This document shows positions 22,098 through 32,764 of a stretch of DNA of 64,000 nt, in pieces. The notes under the pieces were generated by a model, which was not told the DNA's origin, made no database searches, and saw only the letters and a program-made list of their open reading frames with translations. The position numbers and the translations under genes were made by a program. The first letter of the stretch is position 1; each line of letters opens with the position of its first letter. This DNA is from Pelobates cultripes (taxonomy: Eukaryota; Chordata; Amphibia; Anura; Pelobatidae), in NCBI GenBank assembly GCA_933207985.1, contig OW240917.1:125017829-125081828 (forward strand), given 5' to 3'.

Positions 22098-22850
22098 ATG
22101 AAGACCTCCAGCGTCGCCGAAATCCCCACAACGGTGACAGACCTAAAAGCCTTCTTTGCTTCAGAAATGGCGACCCTGAAGACAGACCTGAGCACCCTAA
22201 CGGGCAGGATCAATGCCACAGGAGGAGGAGGTCCAAAGCCTCGGACTCAAACAGGGCTTAACCAACACACACCTGCAAGATGTATCAGACACATGTGCAG
22301 CGCTAAGTGCTAAGGTAGAACACCTAGAGGACATAACATCTCAGCACAATCTAAAATACGGGGAATACAGGACTTCATAGACAAAGGAGAGCTACCACAG
22401 TTCCTCAGGCGACTATTTGCATCCATGCTGACACCTAAACAAGCTAAAGGACTGCAGCTGGATGGCCGGACACTTTTTCTATTACAAGTCACCATATGTA
22501 TTTGAGCAGCACTCTTTGAGTTTTTTCCATGACCTCAGCAGAGCAACACTACAATGGCGACCTTCCCTCAAAGAGTTGACAGCTCAACTGCGAGAGGCAA
22601 ACATCCAGTACAAATGGGGATCCCCAAGGGCTCTTGTGGTACAGTAACACGGTAAACGTCACACATTAACGACTATGTCCAATGCAGAACGTTTCCTCCA
22701 GTCTTTGGGACTGGCTACTCAAACCTCAGCTGACACCAACAGACCATCTCATCAATGGGACATGGATAACATAGCAATCTTCACTCCAGTAGGCTCTACA
22801 GCTCCCTGCTGAAGCACATACGACAAAGGACTCTCCAGCCAGATGCCCAT
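22098..22850 (+). pseudogene. L1 ORF1 remnant
   Basis: Read in shifting frames it gives KAFFASEMATLKTDLSTLTG (start of a coiled coil), a QAKGLQLDGR-like stretch, and FFHDLSRATLQWRPSLKEL followed by LREANIQYKWGSPRALVV. The last part corresponds to the C-terminal domain of L1 ORF1p, where a nearly superimposable YQDLSWHTLQARRALRPI and LRARGLRYRWGFPFALTV occur in the better copy at 45502-46164. Several stops and frameshifts make it non-coding. Confidence 0.65.
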
Positions 22851-23150
22851 TGACTGGGTTTCACTCAAGTTGTTGTATTTTAAAGATACCTGTTATATTT
22901 TTCTTACAATTTTTGTTGGTTCACATGTTTTATGCCTAATGTCGCTGAAATAGAAATAACTTACATGGGTTGGTTGGCCCCTGGAGAACAGGCCAATATC
23001 TTAATAAGGTGCCATTTTGAGAAAAATTACCATCGTTAGGGGTAGGGTTAAGGAATTACCGAAGTGCCGAGTTCCCGAAGTCCAGAATTTCAGATGTGCC
23101 GAACCAAATTTCTTGCCCATTCGCATCCCTACCAAATTATTATACTTAAA

Positions 23151-23464
23151 TAGTGATGTCCCGAACGGTTCGCCCAACGGTTCACCGCGGACGGCAAACA
23201 TATGCGGTAAACTTTGACCCTGTACCTCACAGTCAGCAGACACATTCCAGCCAATCAGCAGCAGACCCTCCCACCTCCTGGACAGCTCACTAAGAATGCA
23301 GCTTTACAATGAATGTAAAATGGATGCTGTCCAGGAGGGTGGGAGGGTCTGGGAGGGAGGGTTTGCTGCTGATTGGCTGGAATGTGTCTGCTGACTGTGA
23401 GGTACAGGCTCAAAGTTTACCGCATATGTTCGCCGTCCGCGGCGAACCGTTCGGGACATCACTA
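23151..23464. mobile_element. 314-bp palindromic hAT MITE
   Basis: Terminal inverted repeats TAGTGATGTCCCGAA/TTCGGGACATCACTA extend into arms of ~140 bp each around a centre near 23305. A perfect 8-bp duplication TACTTAAA (23143-23150 and 23465-23472) flanks it, as expected for the hAT superfamily. It is non-coding. Confidence 0.9.
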
Positions 23465-23473
23465 TACTTAAAC

Positions 23474-23990
23474 TGTGCCACTTTCTCATGCCATGTATGT
23501 GTATTACATTGATATTATTGCTTGCTTATGCTGTTGGGGCATCGTAAGCTCTTGTGTTATCTTGTGCACAAAAGAAAAATAAAGAATTATAAAATGGATC
23601 AAGTCTCACTAGATTACCATATGTGTAAAGCACTTCTTTGAGGTAAAAACTAATTTTATTTATTAAATTAAAACAAAAGCAACACAAAAACTAAATACAA
23701 AAGGAAACTTTGTGTCCTGTGTCAAAAAACGTGATTAAGTAAAATTATAACCACTGTGGTTTATATTTTGGTTGTTAGACTTGCTACAATAATATAATAC
23801 AGTATAAGTCACTATTTCAATTCAGTTTAAAGATATTACAAAGTTTCCAAATGACAATTTGTTTCATTAAGTTAGAAAAATAGTGACACCTCTAAATAAT
23901 TAAGAGTATATAAGGTTTAAATGGGGATAGAGGTTACACATATTGTATGTGTGCAGGTTAGGTTGACACCAACAAACCATCTCATCAATG
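23474..23990. other. Unassigned AT-rich DNA
   Basis: No gene or repeat was identified in this interval. Confidence 0.4.
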
Positions 23991-24975
23991 GGAAGTGGAT
24001 AACATCTAAAACTGAGCTCCTTGTTTTTCTTTCTCCTAATACTGATCCTCCTCTTTCGCTCTCCCTTCAAGTTAGTGGTATCCACATAAGTCCATCTTTG
24101 CAAGCGCAATGTCTTGCCGTCATACTTGATTCTGGCCTCACATTCATGTTACCAAATCCTGTAGATTCCATCTTAAAAATATAGCCTGCATCTGCCACTT
24201 TCATACGCAAGATGCTACTAAGGAGATTGTCCATGTTCTAGTAATTTCCCGCATGGATTATTGTAACCCACTCCTAATTGGTCTTGCCAAAAGCCGTATT
24301 GCCCCCACTACAGTCTGCAATGAATGGTGCTGCCAGACTGATTTTCCTCTCTAGTCGGTCCTCTCACACCTCACCCCTCTGTCAGTCCTTACATTAGCTT
24401 CCTGTATCCTATAGGAGTCAATTCAAAGTACAAACCCATACCTACAAAGCATTGAACAATGTTAGCCCCTCTTATGTCTCATCACAGATGCAGGTATGCT
24501 CCTTCTCGGTCTCACCACTCTGCCTGTGACCTTGTCCTGTCCGCTGCTCGCATCCATACGGCCAACTGACTCTTGCAGGTGGCTCCCTTCTTATGGAATA
24601 GCCCATCAGACTCTCCCCTAGTCTTCAATCCTTTAAGAAGTGCCTTAAAACCCATCTCTTTAGGAAAGCTTATGGCCTGCCAGAGTAACCTCTACCTTGC
24701 ATACCTGTCACTTGCTCTCTCCTAAAGGGCATCACTCTACTCTCTCCTCCAACTCTGCTTCACTCCCACCTTATTTGATTGCTATTAGCTGTCCTAATGT
24801 GTTTTATACCCCACCTCCTACAGACTGTAAGCTCATTTGAGCAGGGTTCTCTTCAACCTATCGTTCCTGCAAGTTTTCTTGTAATTGTCCTATTTATAGT
24901 TAAATCCCCCCTCTCATAATATTGTAAAGCGCTACAGAATATGTTGGCGCTATATATATATGGCAATAATAATAA
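23990..24975 (+). pseudogene. L2/CR1-type LINE 3' end
   Basis: The + strand translation shows the C-terminal RT signature in pieces: SRMDYCNPLLIGL, then a degenerate LTLAS block, and KKCLKTHLF with RKAY just before the end. It is followed by CTGTAAGCTCATTTGAGCAGG and the tail GTAAAGCGCTACAGAATATG, TTGGCGCTATATA and AATAATAATAA. This matches the common 3' end of vertebrate L2-like LINEs. It is 5'-truncated and interrupted by stops. Confidence 0.65.
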
Positions 24976-25431
24976 GTGATGTCCTCCTCCTGTTTGTTAA
25001 CACCTATATCCTACCAGTGGGGGATTGACGCCACTAAACGCTGGTCATACCTGAGCTAGTTCTAGCTCTCCAATAGGTGAGTTTAAATACCTCCTTGCTA
25101 ACGTATTTCTTTCCATGTGATTTTCAGTTGCAGTCTGCACTATTGGAATTTTTCTTTTATTTTCATATATCTCCATCTGGATCAAAAGTATCTGACTACT
25201 TCTAGTTCTAAAATCTGCATAGACCTACACTACACTCAAGTTCCCACAAGTGGACTTGGCCTTCTATTGGCCCATTGTTATTGGGATTATAAATTATTTA
25301 CCGTACTCTATTTTGATATATGTAAGTACAAAACTGTATTTCACCCACCCTATAGTCTATTGCGGTGTGATTATCCTGATCAATTCACTTCTGTTATTTA
25401 AGTTTGGTTTACATCTTTTATCGGTTTCTGT
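24976..25431. other. Unassigned DNA
   Basis: No recognisable gene or mobile-element end. Confidence 0.4.
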
Positions 25432-25439
25432 GGCGTGAC

Positions 25440-26288
25440 CAGTGGCGGATCCAGGGGGGGGGGGGCTCCCATGGCAACGCTCCAAATCTCGCGAGAGTGA
25501 ACTCTACCTGGAGCGCGGGCTAGAGTTCACTCTCCCCACTGGGCAACAGGGATTCCCCACGGACCACCAGCGATCCAGAATGTCCCCCCTCCTCTCAGTA
25601 AAGGTAAGAAGGGAGGGGGACATCAATATATTTATTTTAATTAAGTAAAATTTAAACAAAAGCCTCCCTACCCTCCTTCCCCCCCATACACACACCGCCC
25701 CCATACACACACTACCCCACAAACACTGCCCCATACACACACACTACACACACTGCCCCACAAACACTGCACACCCATACACACACTGCCCCACAAACAC
25801 TGCCTCCATACACATACTACACACACTACCCCACAAACACTGCCCCATACACACTGCCCCACAAACACTGCACACCCATACACACACTGCCCCACAAACA
25901 CTGCCTCCATACACATACTACACACACTGCCCCACAAACACACACTACAAACACTGCCCCCATACACACATTGCCCCAAACACACTGCAACTCTCACACA
26001 CACTGCACCGCTCACACACACACACATTGCAACCCTGACCTACACTGCCGCCCTCACACACACTTCACCCCTAACACATACCACTGCTCCTATGCCTTAT
26101 ATCCCAGCAGACTCCAGGTAAGTTTTTTAACTGTTCTTAAACTGTTTGACTACTTACTCTGGGATGGGATCCTGGCACTACTGGCGCCATAACTACTACA
26201 CTGAGCTGTAGTGATTATTGTGCCTGGATTATTTCTTTAAATAATCTACAAGTGCCCCTCCCGAGATTAGGTTTTGGATCCGCCACTG
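25440..26288 (+). mobile_element. 849-bp hAT element, family C
   Basis: Termini CAGTGGCGGATCCA and TGGATCCGCCACTG are perfect inverted repeats. GGCGTGAC is duplicated on both sides (25432-25439 and 26289-26296), an 8-bp hAT duplication. The interior holds CGCGAGAGTGAACTCTA..., a CACA-type minisatellite and a conserved block with CTGTTTGACTACTTACTCTGG. Related copies lie in reverse orientation at 29956 and 34112. There is no transposase. Confidence 0.9.
25669..26090. repeat. CACTGCCCCA/CATACACACA minisatellite
   Basis: Variable units such as ACACACTGCCCCACAAACAC form the middle of the hAT element. The reading frames here are repeat artefacts. Confidence 0.85.
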
Positions 26289-26296
26289 GGCGTGAC

Positions 26297-27980
26297 CTAT
26301 AATTTTTATTCTCTAGATTCATCCTTTGACGACTTGGGAGGAAACATATTTTTCAGGTTGCAGCTTTTTCCATATGTATTTTAACCTTTCTATTGACCAC
26401 CAATCGCTGAACCCACTACCGTTTGTTCTCTTAAATTGCTTAGAGATCTAGGATAAACTTATCAGCTAATAAAAAAATTCAGGTGTCTTCCCTATTAAGG
26501 AAGTTCCATTAAGGTGTGTCACCTATTTAAAGACACAGATAACGTCATTCGTGAATTAATTTAATTATGAAAATAGCTAACCAAGGGAAGATTTATCTCA
26601 TCCAGCTCCCCTCTGTCAAACCAGTTACAATATATAATTTAGAGAGTTGTAGTTTATCAAAGGCACAGCTTGATCACCATCAGTAAACCCTCAGCTGTCA
26701 GTTTCACAAGCTGTCCTGCACTTTATTAGCAACCCCCCAAACTGCTTTAAGGCAGTTCCCATTAACTACAAATACTAATAGCTGAAGTCTCACATTAACT
26801 TAACAAAAAAAAAAAACAGGTTTAGGTGATGTTAAAAGAAATCATGTATATTGGGAAGCTGTCAAACTCGACACGCATTTTGACGCAATGGCGCCTTTCC
26901 CGAGAGTAACCCTTTGGGCTTTAGGCGACCAATTGTGTGGATATTTTTAATTCTAAAACCACAAGAAACTTGTAGTTCCCTATGGTAATAAGATAAAAAT
27001 CATTCATTTAAATCTAGATCAATTTCTCTCTTACTTCAGTGCAACAGTTGTCTGTGATTTGTGGGAGTTGTTGCAAAAATTACAGCAATAGTTCAATGAA
27101 ATCTTCAAACATAAATCCGAGCGCACAGTAAGGCTTCTGCCAGCGAAGACAAAAAATACAATATGACAATTAGCATTTGCCTGATGCAAATCCGAAAAAA
27201 ATCAAATAAAAAAAAACTAAAAGTAGATTGCACTCCAAGCCCTTGTTCCAAATTAAAAGTAAAACGTAACTTTTATTTCGAAACATGCTAAAATGTGCCA
27301 ATGTTTCTGCTCCACATTAGGAGCCCTCAACAGGACAGCATATATTATGTACACACACAATGCTCATATTTTTTTAGGGCTGGGCCTGTAGTTTATAAGG
27401 GCCTCCAATCCTCTCCCACTTTACCGTTGTTGGTCTGGCGAGTTGAGTGTGAATACTTCTGGTAATTCACAAGTTGCCAATTTGCTGTTTCTTACCTGTG
27501 TCCTCGTGGTCCTGGTTTCTGGCTCCTGTCCGTCTGGTTCTACTTACCTGACCGCTCACCGAACGCTTCCAGCACTCGGAGACTAACCCGGAAGTGCTCG
27601 TTTGAACCGTAAGTTAAGCGTCATCACGGTTTTGGTCTATTTTAGTTCTTACCAATTCGTATGATTTCGCATGTGTTTGGCAGTTTTCGTATAGAAGCAC
27701 ATGTATGCTTTATTCAGTTTCTGTCTGGTAGGGGCTTTTGGTTCTTTCAACCGCACAAACAGGAACCCTCGTTTGGCTCCTTTCGCATACGTTAGCTGAA
27801 GCATTCTTGTTTTAAACGTCCGCATGAAATTCATACGAACTATGTATTGATATGTTTTGGAATTGCACAAACTCCTATTTAAAGCTTGGGATGTTCGCAC
27901 GATTCCTCTCGATGGTCTGTTAGAGCTAAATTCAGCAGCCACATGAATAGATATGAATTGCAGGTATATTTGACTAATTT
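26297..27980. other. Unassigned DNA
   Basis: No gene supported. A stretch at about 27200-27330 (ATTGCACTCCAAGCCCTTG and TTTCGAAACATG) resembles the ends of Penelope-like elements, but the match is short. Confidence 0.35.
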
Positions 27981-27991
27981 GTATTACGGAT

Positions 27992-28948
27992 TATGCATAG
28001 CAAGACCACTTAATGTTATCTCACATACATATTATTCTTATTATAGCCAAATTTACCACTCTAACTCCTCCCACAGTTTTTACACAACATTGACAGTAAT
28101 ATACCGAAACGTGCGGATTGTAACCGATTGGATTGCTGTTACTTTGTGGACTGTTTCGCCGAATGGTTCACAAAATATTGTCGTTTTTGTGGCGAAACTG
28201 GTCCCATAGGAATGAATGGCGTAATGTTCAAAACTAGAGTGGGAGCTGGCAAAAGCTGAAAAATCAGGACATGATTTCTAAACTGCCACCACTCCCTCAT
28301 TTTCAAGCCCACCTACACAAATCTTATATCAAAACATTCAGCTATCCCTGCTGCCACTAAACATGTTTCTCACAATATAAAGCTCTTCACTGTAGGATTT
28401 ATAATTTTTAAAATACGACCGTTTGAAGATGGCAACCGCCAGTCTAGTGTGCAATTTGGAGCAGTTTGTTTTTAACCGCTCTTCTCTGCCCTATTTGAAA
28501 TCTAATTTTGAATTTGCGACAAATTTGGCGGCTTCTGTACTGTTGGTACTCTTTTGACACCTCTGCTAACCAGAAAATGTCAATGAGCTTGCTCAATCGC
28601 CTTTTAACAAGGGATCAGGGAATATTTTTCCCAGTGTTTCCCAAATTGGCCCAAATAGGTTAACTGGTTTTTGATTCCCTTTGAAAAATATGTCATTAAA
28701 CTATTTGTTTTAGTTTGTTCATTTAAAAATTTGATCAATCAATTGGCTAGTGTAATGTTCACTATCTTTACTCACTCCACACAGTTACTCTGCCCAGTTC
28801 AACCTTGCCACAGTTACTCCAGCCACTCCAACCACACAACAGTTACTCCAGCCACTTCACCCAGTTACTCTGCCCACTCCAGTTGTAGACTACTGGTGGA
28901 GGCAAGAACACTTCACACAATTTCCCCAGAAATTGTAGCTTTTCTAGT
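27992..28948 (+). mobile_element. Solo copy of the Helentron-like 0.8-kb repeat
   Basis: It starts in the palindromic terminus (TTATGCATAGCAAGACCACT), continues TTATCTCACAT, a short ATT run, the AGCCAAATTTACCAC body start and the GGAATGAATGG block, and ends with the hairpin and CTAGT. The middle (about 28440-28780) differs from the tandem units. Before the end there are several CAGTTACTC(C/T)..CCACT repeats. It is more diverged than the array units. Confidence 0.8.
28784..28882 (+). repeat. Short tandem of ~20-bp CAGTTACTC units
   Basis: ACAGTTACTCYRCCCACTYC-like units repeat about five times. Array units have a single copy, for example AACAGTTACTCCGCCCACTCC. Confidence 0.7.
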
Positions 28949-29425
28949 ATTACAGTTCAAATGTTAAATTTTGCTTGTTGTAATTTTATTAAGAGGGGTA
29001 GCTATATTTAAGATTTTATACTAAAACCCCGCTATTTTGTTAACATCTTTATGTCTTGTTTATGTTTTAACAGCAGGTTTGTTTTCAGAACTGTTTAGTC
29101 AGGGGAATTTGTTCCTGTTTGGCAAACTCTTCAAGGTTGTCATTTCTAGGTTGGTAAATTTGGTTTTAAATGTTGGCATATACAGCACATCCCTACCGAT
29201 TATTTACTGTAATATCTCAATTTCTTTAGGTGACATATCTGGCCAGCCTGTTTCAAATCACGAGGTGTTCTTCTATCCGTCGCAACATTTGCCAAATATT
29301 GACCTTGTATCTAGCAGTTTGGGTAGGTTACTCTATATTACTAGGGTCCACGATCTGGCCCACATGTTTTAGCACATCCTCCGATTCTATTTTACATTTT
29401 CATCTTTAGGTTGACGTACGTTAGT
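28949..29425. other. Unassigned DNA
   Basis: An open frame of ~110 codons on the + strand (29037-29372) has no recognisable family and no neighbouring gene context. Confidence 0.35.
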
Positions 29426-29426
29426 C

Positions 29427-29955
29427 AGGGCCGGACTGGGAATTAAAAGCAGCCCTGGAAAAAAAAATATTTACCAGCCCCATAATGCGTCGCGCCAGCA
29501 TAGTGTTGCAGATACAGAGTTATAACAGATAACTTAAAAAGTACTTCAACGTAAAAAGCGCACTCATGGGCTTCAAACTAAACAAAAGTGCAGATTTATT
29601 TTAAGCAGACGTGCCTTTGCATGTAATCAATGTTTCAGTCCAACCACCTTGACATATTAAGGAAAGCTTGTTAATGGGACTGAAATGGTGAATGTAAGTA
29701 GGGCACAACTGTAAAAAAAATGTTTATTTTGAAGTCCTGTGGGTGTGCTCTTCACTTTAAATATGTTATTGTGCTGGAGTATGCACCCAGCAACAAGACT
29801 GGGCCAATATCTGCTCATTACATATGGTACATATTAATGAAATTTCTCTGTGTATTATGCATTTATAAATGTACATTAATATGTGTAAATATAATAGATA
29901 TATATATATATATATATATCTAACTAATATACACATTAATATACATGTCATATAC
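29427..29955. mobile_element. hAT end fragment plus Penelope-like tail
   Basis: CAGGGCCGGACTGG at 29427 is a typical hAT terminus, with no right end found. From about 29610 ATGTTTCAGTCC and GGGACTGAAATGG form an inverted pair, followed by TTGAAGTCCTGTGGGTGTGC, a phrase also seen near the Penelope-type palindromes at 31.4 kb. A TA microsatellite lies at 29896-29920. Confidence 0.4.
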
Positions 29956-31200
29956 CAGTGACGGATCCAGAGCCTGAGCCCTGGGAGTGGCACTTGTAGA
30001 TTATTTAAAGAAATATTCCATGCACAATAACCACTACTCCTCTGTGTAGTGGTTATGGTGCCAGGAGTGTTGGCACCCCATCCCAGAGTAAGTAGTCAAA
30101 CCGTTTAAGAACAGTTTGACAACTTACCTGGAGTCTGCTGGGATATGGGGCTGTAGTAGGGTATAGGAGCAGTGGTGCAATGTGTGAGGGGTGCAATGTG
30201 TATGAAAAGTTGTGTGTGTGCAGTGTGTGAATGTGTATGGTGTGTGTGTGTGGGCAGTGTGTGTATGGGGCTAGAGTTCAATCCTACTACTGCGACCACC
30301 AGGAAGTGGAGAGAGTGAACTCTAGCCCGTAGCTCCAGGGCTAGAGTTCACCTCGTGAGAGCCGGAGCGTTGCCCCGGGTCCTCTCTCCCCCTCTGCGTC
30401 AATGTCTCTCTCTCCCCCCTCTGCCGCTTTCACCCCCTTTCCGTGTCTCTCCCTCCAACCCATCTCCCTCCCTTTCCCTGCGTCTCTCCCCTTTCCCCAT
30501 CTCTCTCTCCCTCCAACCCATCACTCCCCCCCTTTCCCTGTGTCTCTCCCCTCTCCCTCCCTCCTCCACCATCTCTCCCCCACTTTCCCTGTGTCTCTCC
30601 CCTCCACCATCTCTCTATTCCCCTCACCATCTCTCCCCCCCTTCCTTTTGTGTTTCTCTGTGTCTCCCCCGTGTCTCTCCCTCTCCCCATCTCTCTGTTC
30701 CCCTCACCATCTCTGCCACCCTCTCCCCATCTCTGCCCCTTCTCTCTCCTCCTTCTCCTCATCTCTTCCCTCACCATCTCTGCCCCCTCTTCTCTGTCTC
30801 TCCCATCCCCCGCCTTTCCTGTCTCTCTCTCTTCACCATCTCCTCCCTCCTTCTCTCCCCTCTCCCATCTCCCTCCCTCCTTCTCTCTCTCTCCCTCTCT
30901 CCCATCTCCCTCCCTCCTTCCCTCTGTCTCTCCCATCTCTCTCCCTCCCCCCTTTCCCTGTGTCTCTCCCCTCTCCCTATTCCCCTCACCATCTCTCCCA
31001 TCCCGTCTCTCCCTCACCATCTCCCTCCTTCATCTCTCTATTCCCTCACCATCTCTGTCCCCTTCTCTGTCTCCCCCCATCCCCTTCCCCTCTCTCCCCC
31101 CCCTTTCTCTGTGTCTCTCCACTCTCCCCCTCCACAATTTCTCCCCCCTTCCCCTGTGTCTCTCCCCTCTCCCCATCTTCAGGCAAGCTTCCGATGCTCT
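29956..31200 (-). mobile_element. hAT family C copy, reverse orientation
   Basis: CAGTGACGGATCCAG at 29956 is the terminus. GCACTTGTAGATTATTTAAA, AGTAAGTAGTCAAACCGTTT and GGCTAGAGTTCA are reverse complements of blocks in the 25440 element. Its outer right end is hidden behind a CT-rich minisatellite; no duplication could be confirmed. Confidence 0.65.
30375..31180. repeat. CT-rich minisatellite
   Basis: Irregular units of CCCATCTCTCYNTTCCCC and CCCTGTGTCTCTCCCC. All three + frames stay open for ~280-310 codons as Ser/Pro/Leu-rich low complexity, which is not a gene. Confidence 0.9.
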
Positions 31201-31382
31201 GCCTGTACAGAGTGCCTCAAGGGGTCAAGGGGTTAAAATGAAAAAAAAAAAATGTAACCCCTACCCTCCCTTCCACTCCCCATGTACTTACCGATCGCCA
31301 CTGTCTTCTTCTGAGGGGGACTACACAGTTCCCCCTCTCCAATTTATGACCCCCAGGCGGCCCCCCTGCTGGTGAAAAAGTT

Positions 31383-31457
31383 AACGTTTCAGTTCACAAC
31401 TGTGAACTTTCCTCAGGACACAAAAAAGGGAAAGTTCACAGTTGTGAACTGAAACGT
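31383..31457. repeat. 30-bp inverted repeat (Penelope-type end)
   Basis: The arm AACGTTTCAGTTCACAACTG... (31383-31412) pairs with its complement at 31428-31457 around CAGGACACAAAAAAG. The ACGTTTC/GAAACGT phrase and the following TTCACGTTGAAGTCCTTGAG resemble ends of Penelope-like elements. Confidence 0.6.
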
Positions 31458-31525
31458 TGACCACTTGGATTAAATGCCTATTTTTTCACGTTGAAGTCCT
31501 TGAGCGCTGGCTTTCTTTTTGGAGA

Positions 31526-31526
<1 letters not shown>

Positions 31527-31560
<34 letters not shown>
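31527..31560. repeat. TA microsatellite
   Basis: Simple TA run. Confidence 0.9.
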
Positions 31561-31562
<2 letters not shown>

Positions 31563-31706
31563 CTCTCTATCAATAAAAAAAATGGATGCTTGGCACTCTC
31601 CTTAAATAGTAAATGCAGACTAATGGCCTAGGTGCTGTATCCTATGTGTCAAAAATATACAGAAATCGGAAATTAGGTTGCACTCACAGGACTTAAGGTG
31701 AAAAAA

Positions 31707-31856
31707 ATGACTTAATTATTCCATGTGAAATGTACAGAAGAAGCAATTGACGTTTCGACCCTGACGGGTCTTTTTCAAGATCTTGAAAAAGACCCGCCAG
31801 GGTTGAAACGTCGATTGCTTCTTCTGTACATTTCACATGGAATAATTAAAAGTCAT
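31707..31856. repeat. 150-bp near-perfect palindrome with GAAACGTCG motif
   Basis: The two arms of ~75 bp meet at AAGATCTT (31777-31784). The right arm reads TTGAAAAAGACCCGCCAGGG then TTGAAACGTCG. A small ACCC/GGGT stem with GAAAC after it resembles the stem II and GAAA part of Penelope-associated hammerhead ribozymes, but the CUGANGA core is degraded here. Confidence 0.7.
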
Positions 31857-31965
31857 CGCAGTACTGCAAGAAGAGATGACAGCAGTCACGGACCGGGTGA
31901 AAACTACAGAGGAAGATATAGCCACAATAACGGTACGCCAAGTAGACAGACAAGTGTAATGAAGC
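31857..31965 (+). pseudogene. L1 ORF1-like coiled-coil fragment
   Basis: Read on the + strand this gives LQEEMTAVTDRVKTTEED then IATITVRQVDRQ, a charged heptad-like stretch typical of L1 ORF1 coiled coils. It is very short. Confidence 0.35.
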
Positions 31966-32764
31966 ATGAAGTCAATTTACTGTTCTGAATAATGTTAATG
32001 AGCTTTGTTTGGTGAGATTTGGTTTGATGCACCAACGTTGTATAAATCGCAACAATTTCTCCAAAGCCCAGTCTTGTTCCTTTTATCCTGGGGAAAATGA
32101 AAAATGGAGCATATGAATCAGTATAAATACAAAAAAAGATTGAGGGATTTGAGCAATACAATGAAACAAGATAAAAATGCTAATACAAGTTCAAAAATAT
32201 ATGCACAGATACTAGTCTAGAGATAAATTTGAAATAAGTATTGAGTTCAAACAAGCATTAATAAGTCATTATAGCCTTGTAGATAATTATCACAAGTAAT
32301 TACAATCAATTAATGATGAAAGAAAGCAAAATGTATCATAACACGGTAACAAAATGTATCGAGCAAAACACAAAGATAAAACTATTAATCTCTAAACATG
32401 AAAATAAACAAATCAAATAATACAGATTTTACGGCCTGGGCTTTAGGAGATGTCAAACCATGGCGCAGCGGCCTACCTTCAGCTCGCACACACAGGACAT
32501 GACTTCCACCACTGTACAGCATGGAGACGAGCACCGACAACATTCCGGTAATATTGATGAACTGTCTGAAGTGACCTATGTGTGGGGCGGGAAGAATCTT
32601 TGACGTCAAGATCCTGCTCATCACAGACAAGCCAGTTTGCAATGCAGGGAATTCTGTATCTCATTTCACTACAAGTACCCAGAGGCAGGATAATGTCACA
32701 GTAAATAGTAGCATGTTATCCAATATTCTTTTTGATTTTGCGTATTTCTGCTTAGCCTATATAC
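31966..32764. other. Unassigned DNA
   Basis: A pyrimidine-rich TTTTTCATTTTCCCCAG on the minus strand ending at 32098 looks like a splice acceptor, but no supporting gene was recognised. Confidence 0.35.

Noticed and set aside
29037..29372. 111-codon frame
   Set aside because: No recognised motif, no promoter or splice context. Kept only as unassigned DNA.
30355..31375. Three overlapping 280-310-codon Ser/Pro/Leu-rich frames
   Set aside because: They are a product of the CT-rich minisatellite; all frames are open and none has a domain.
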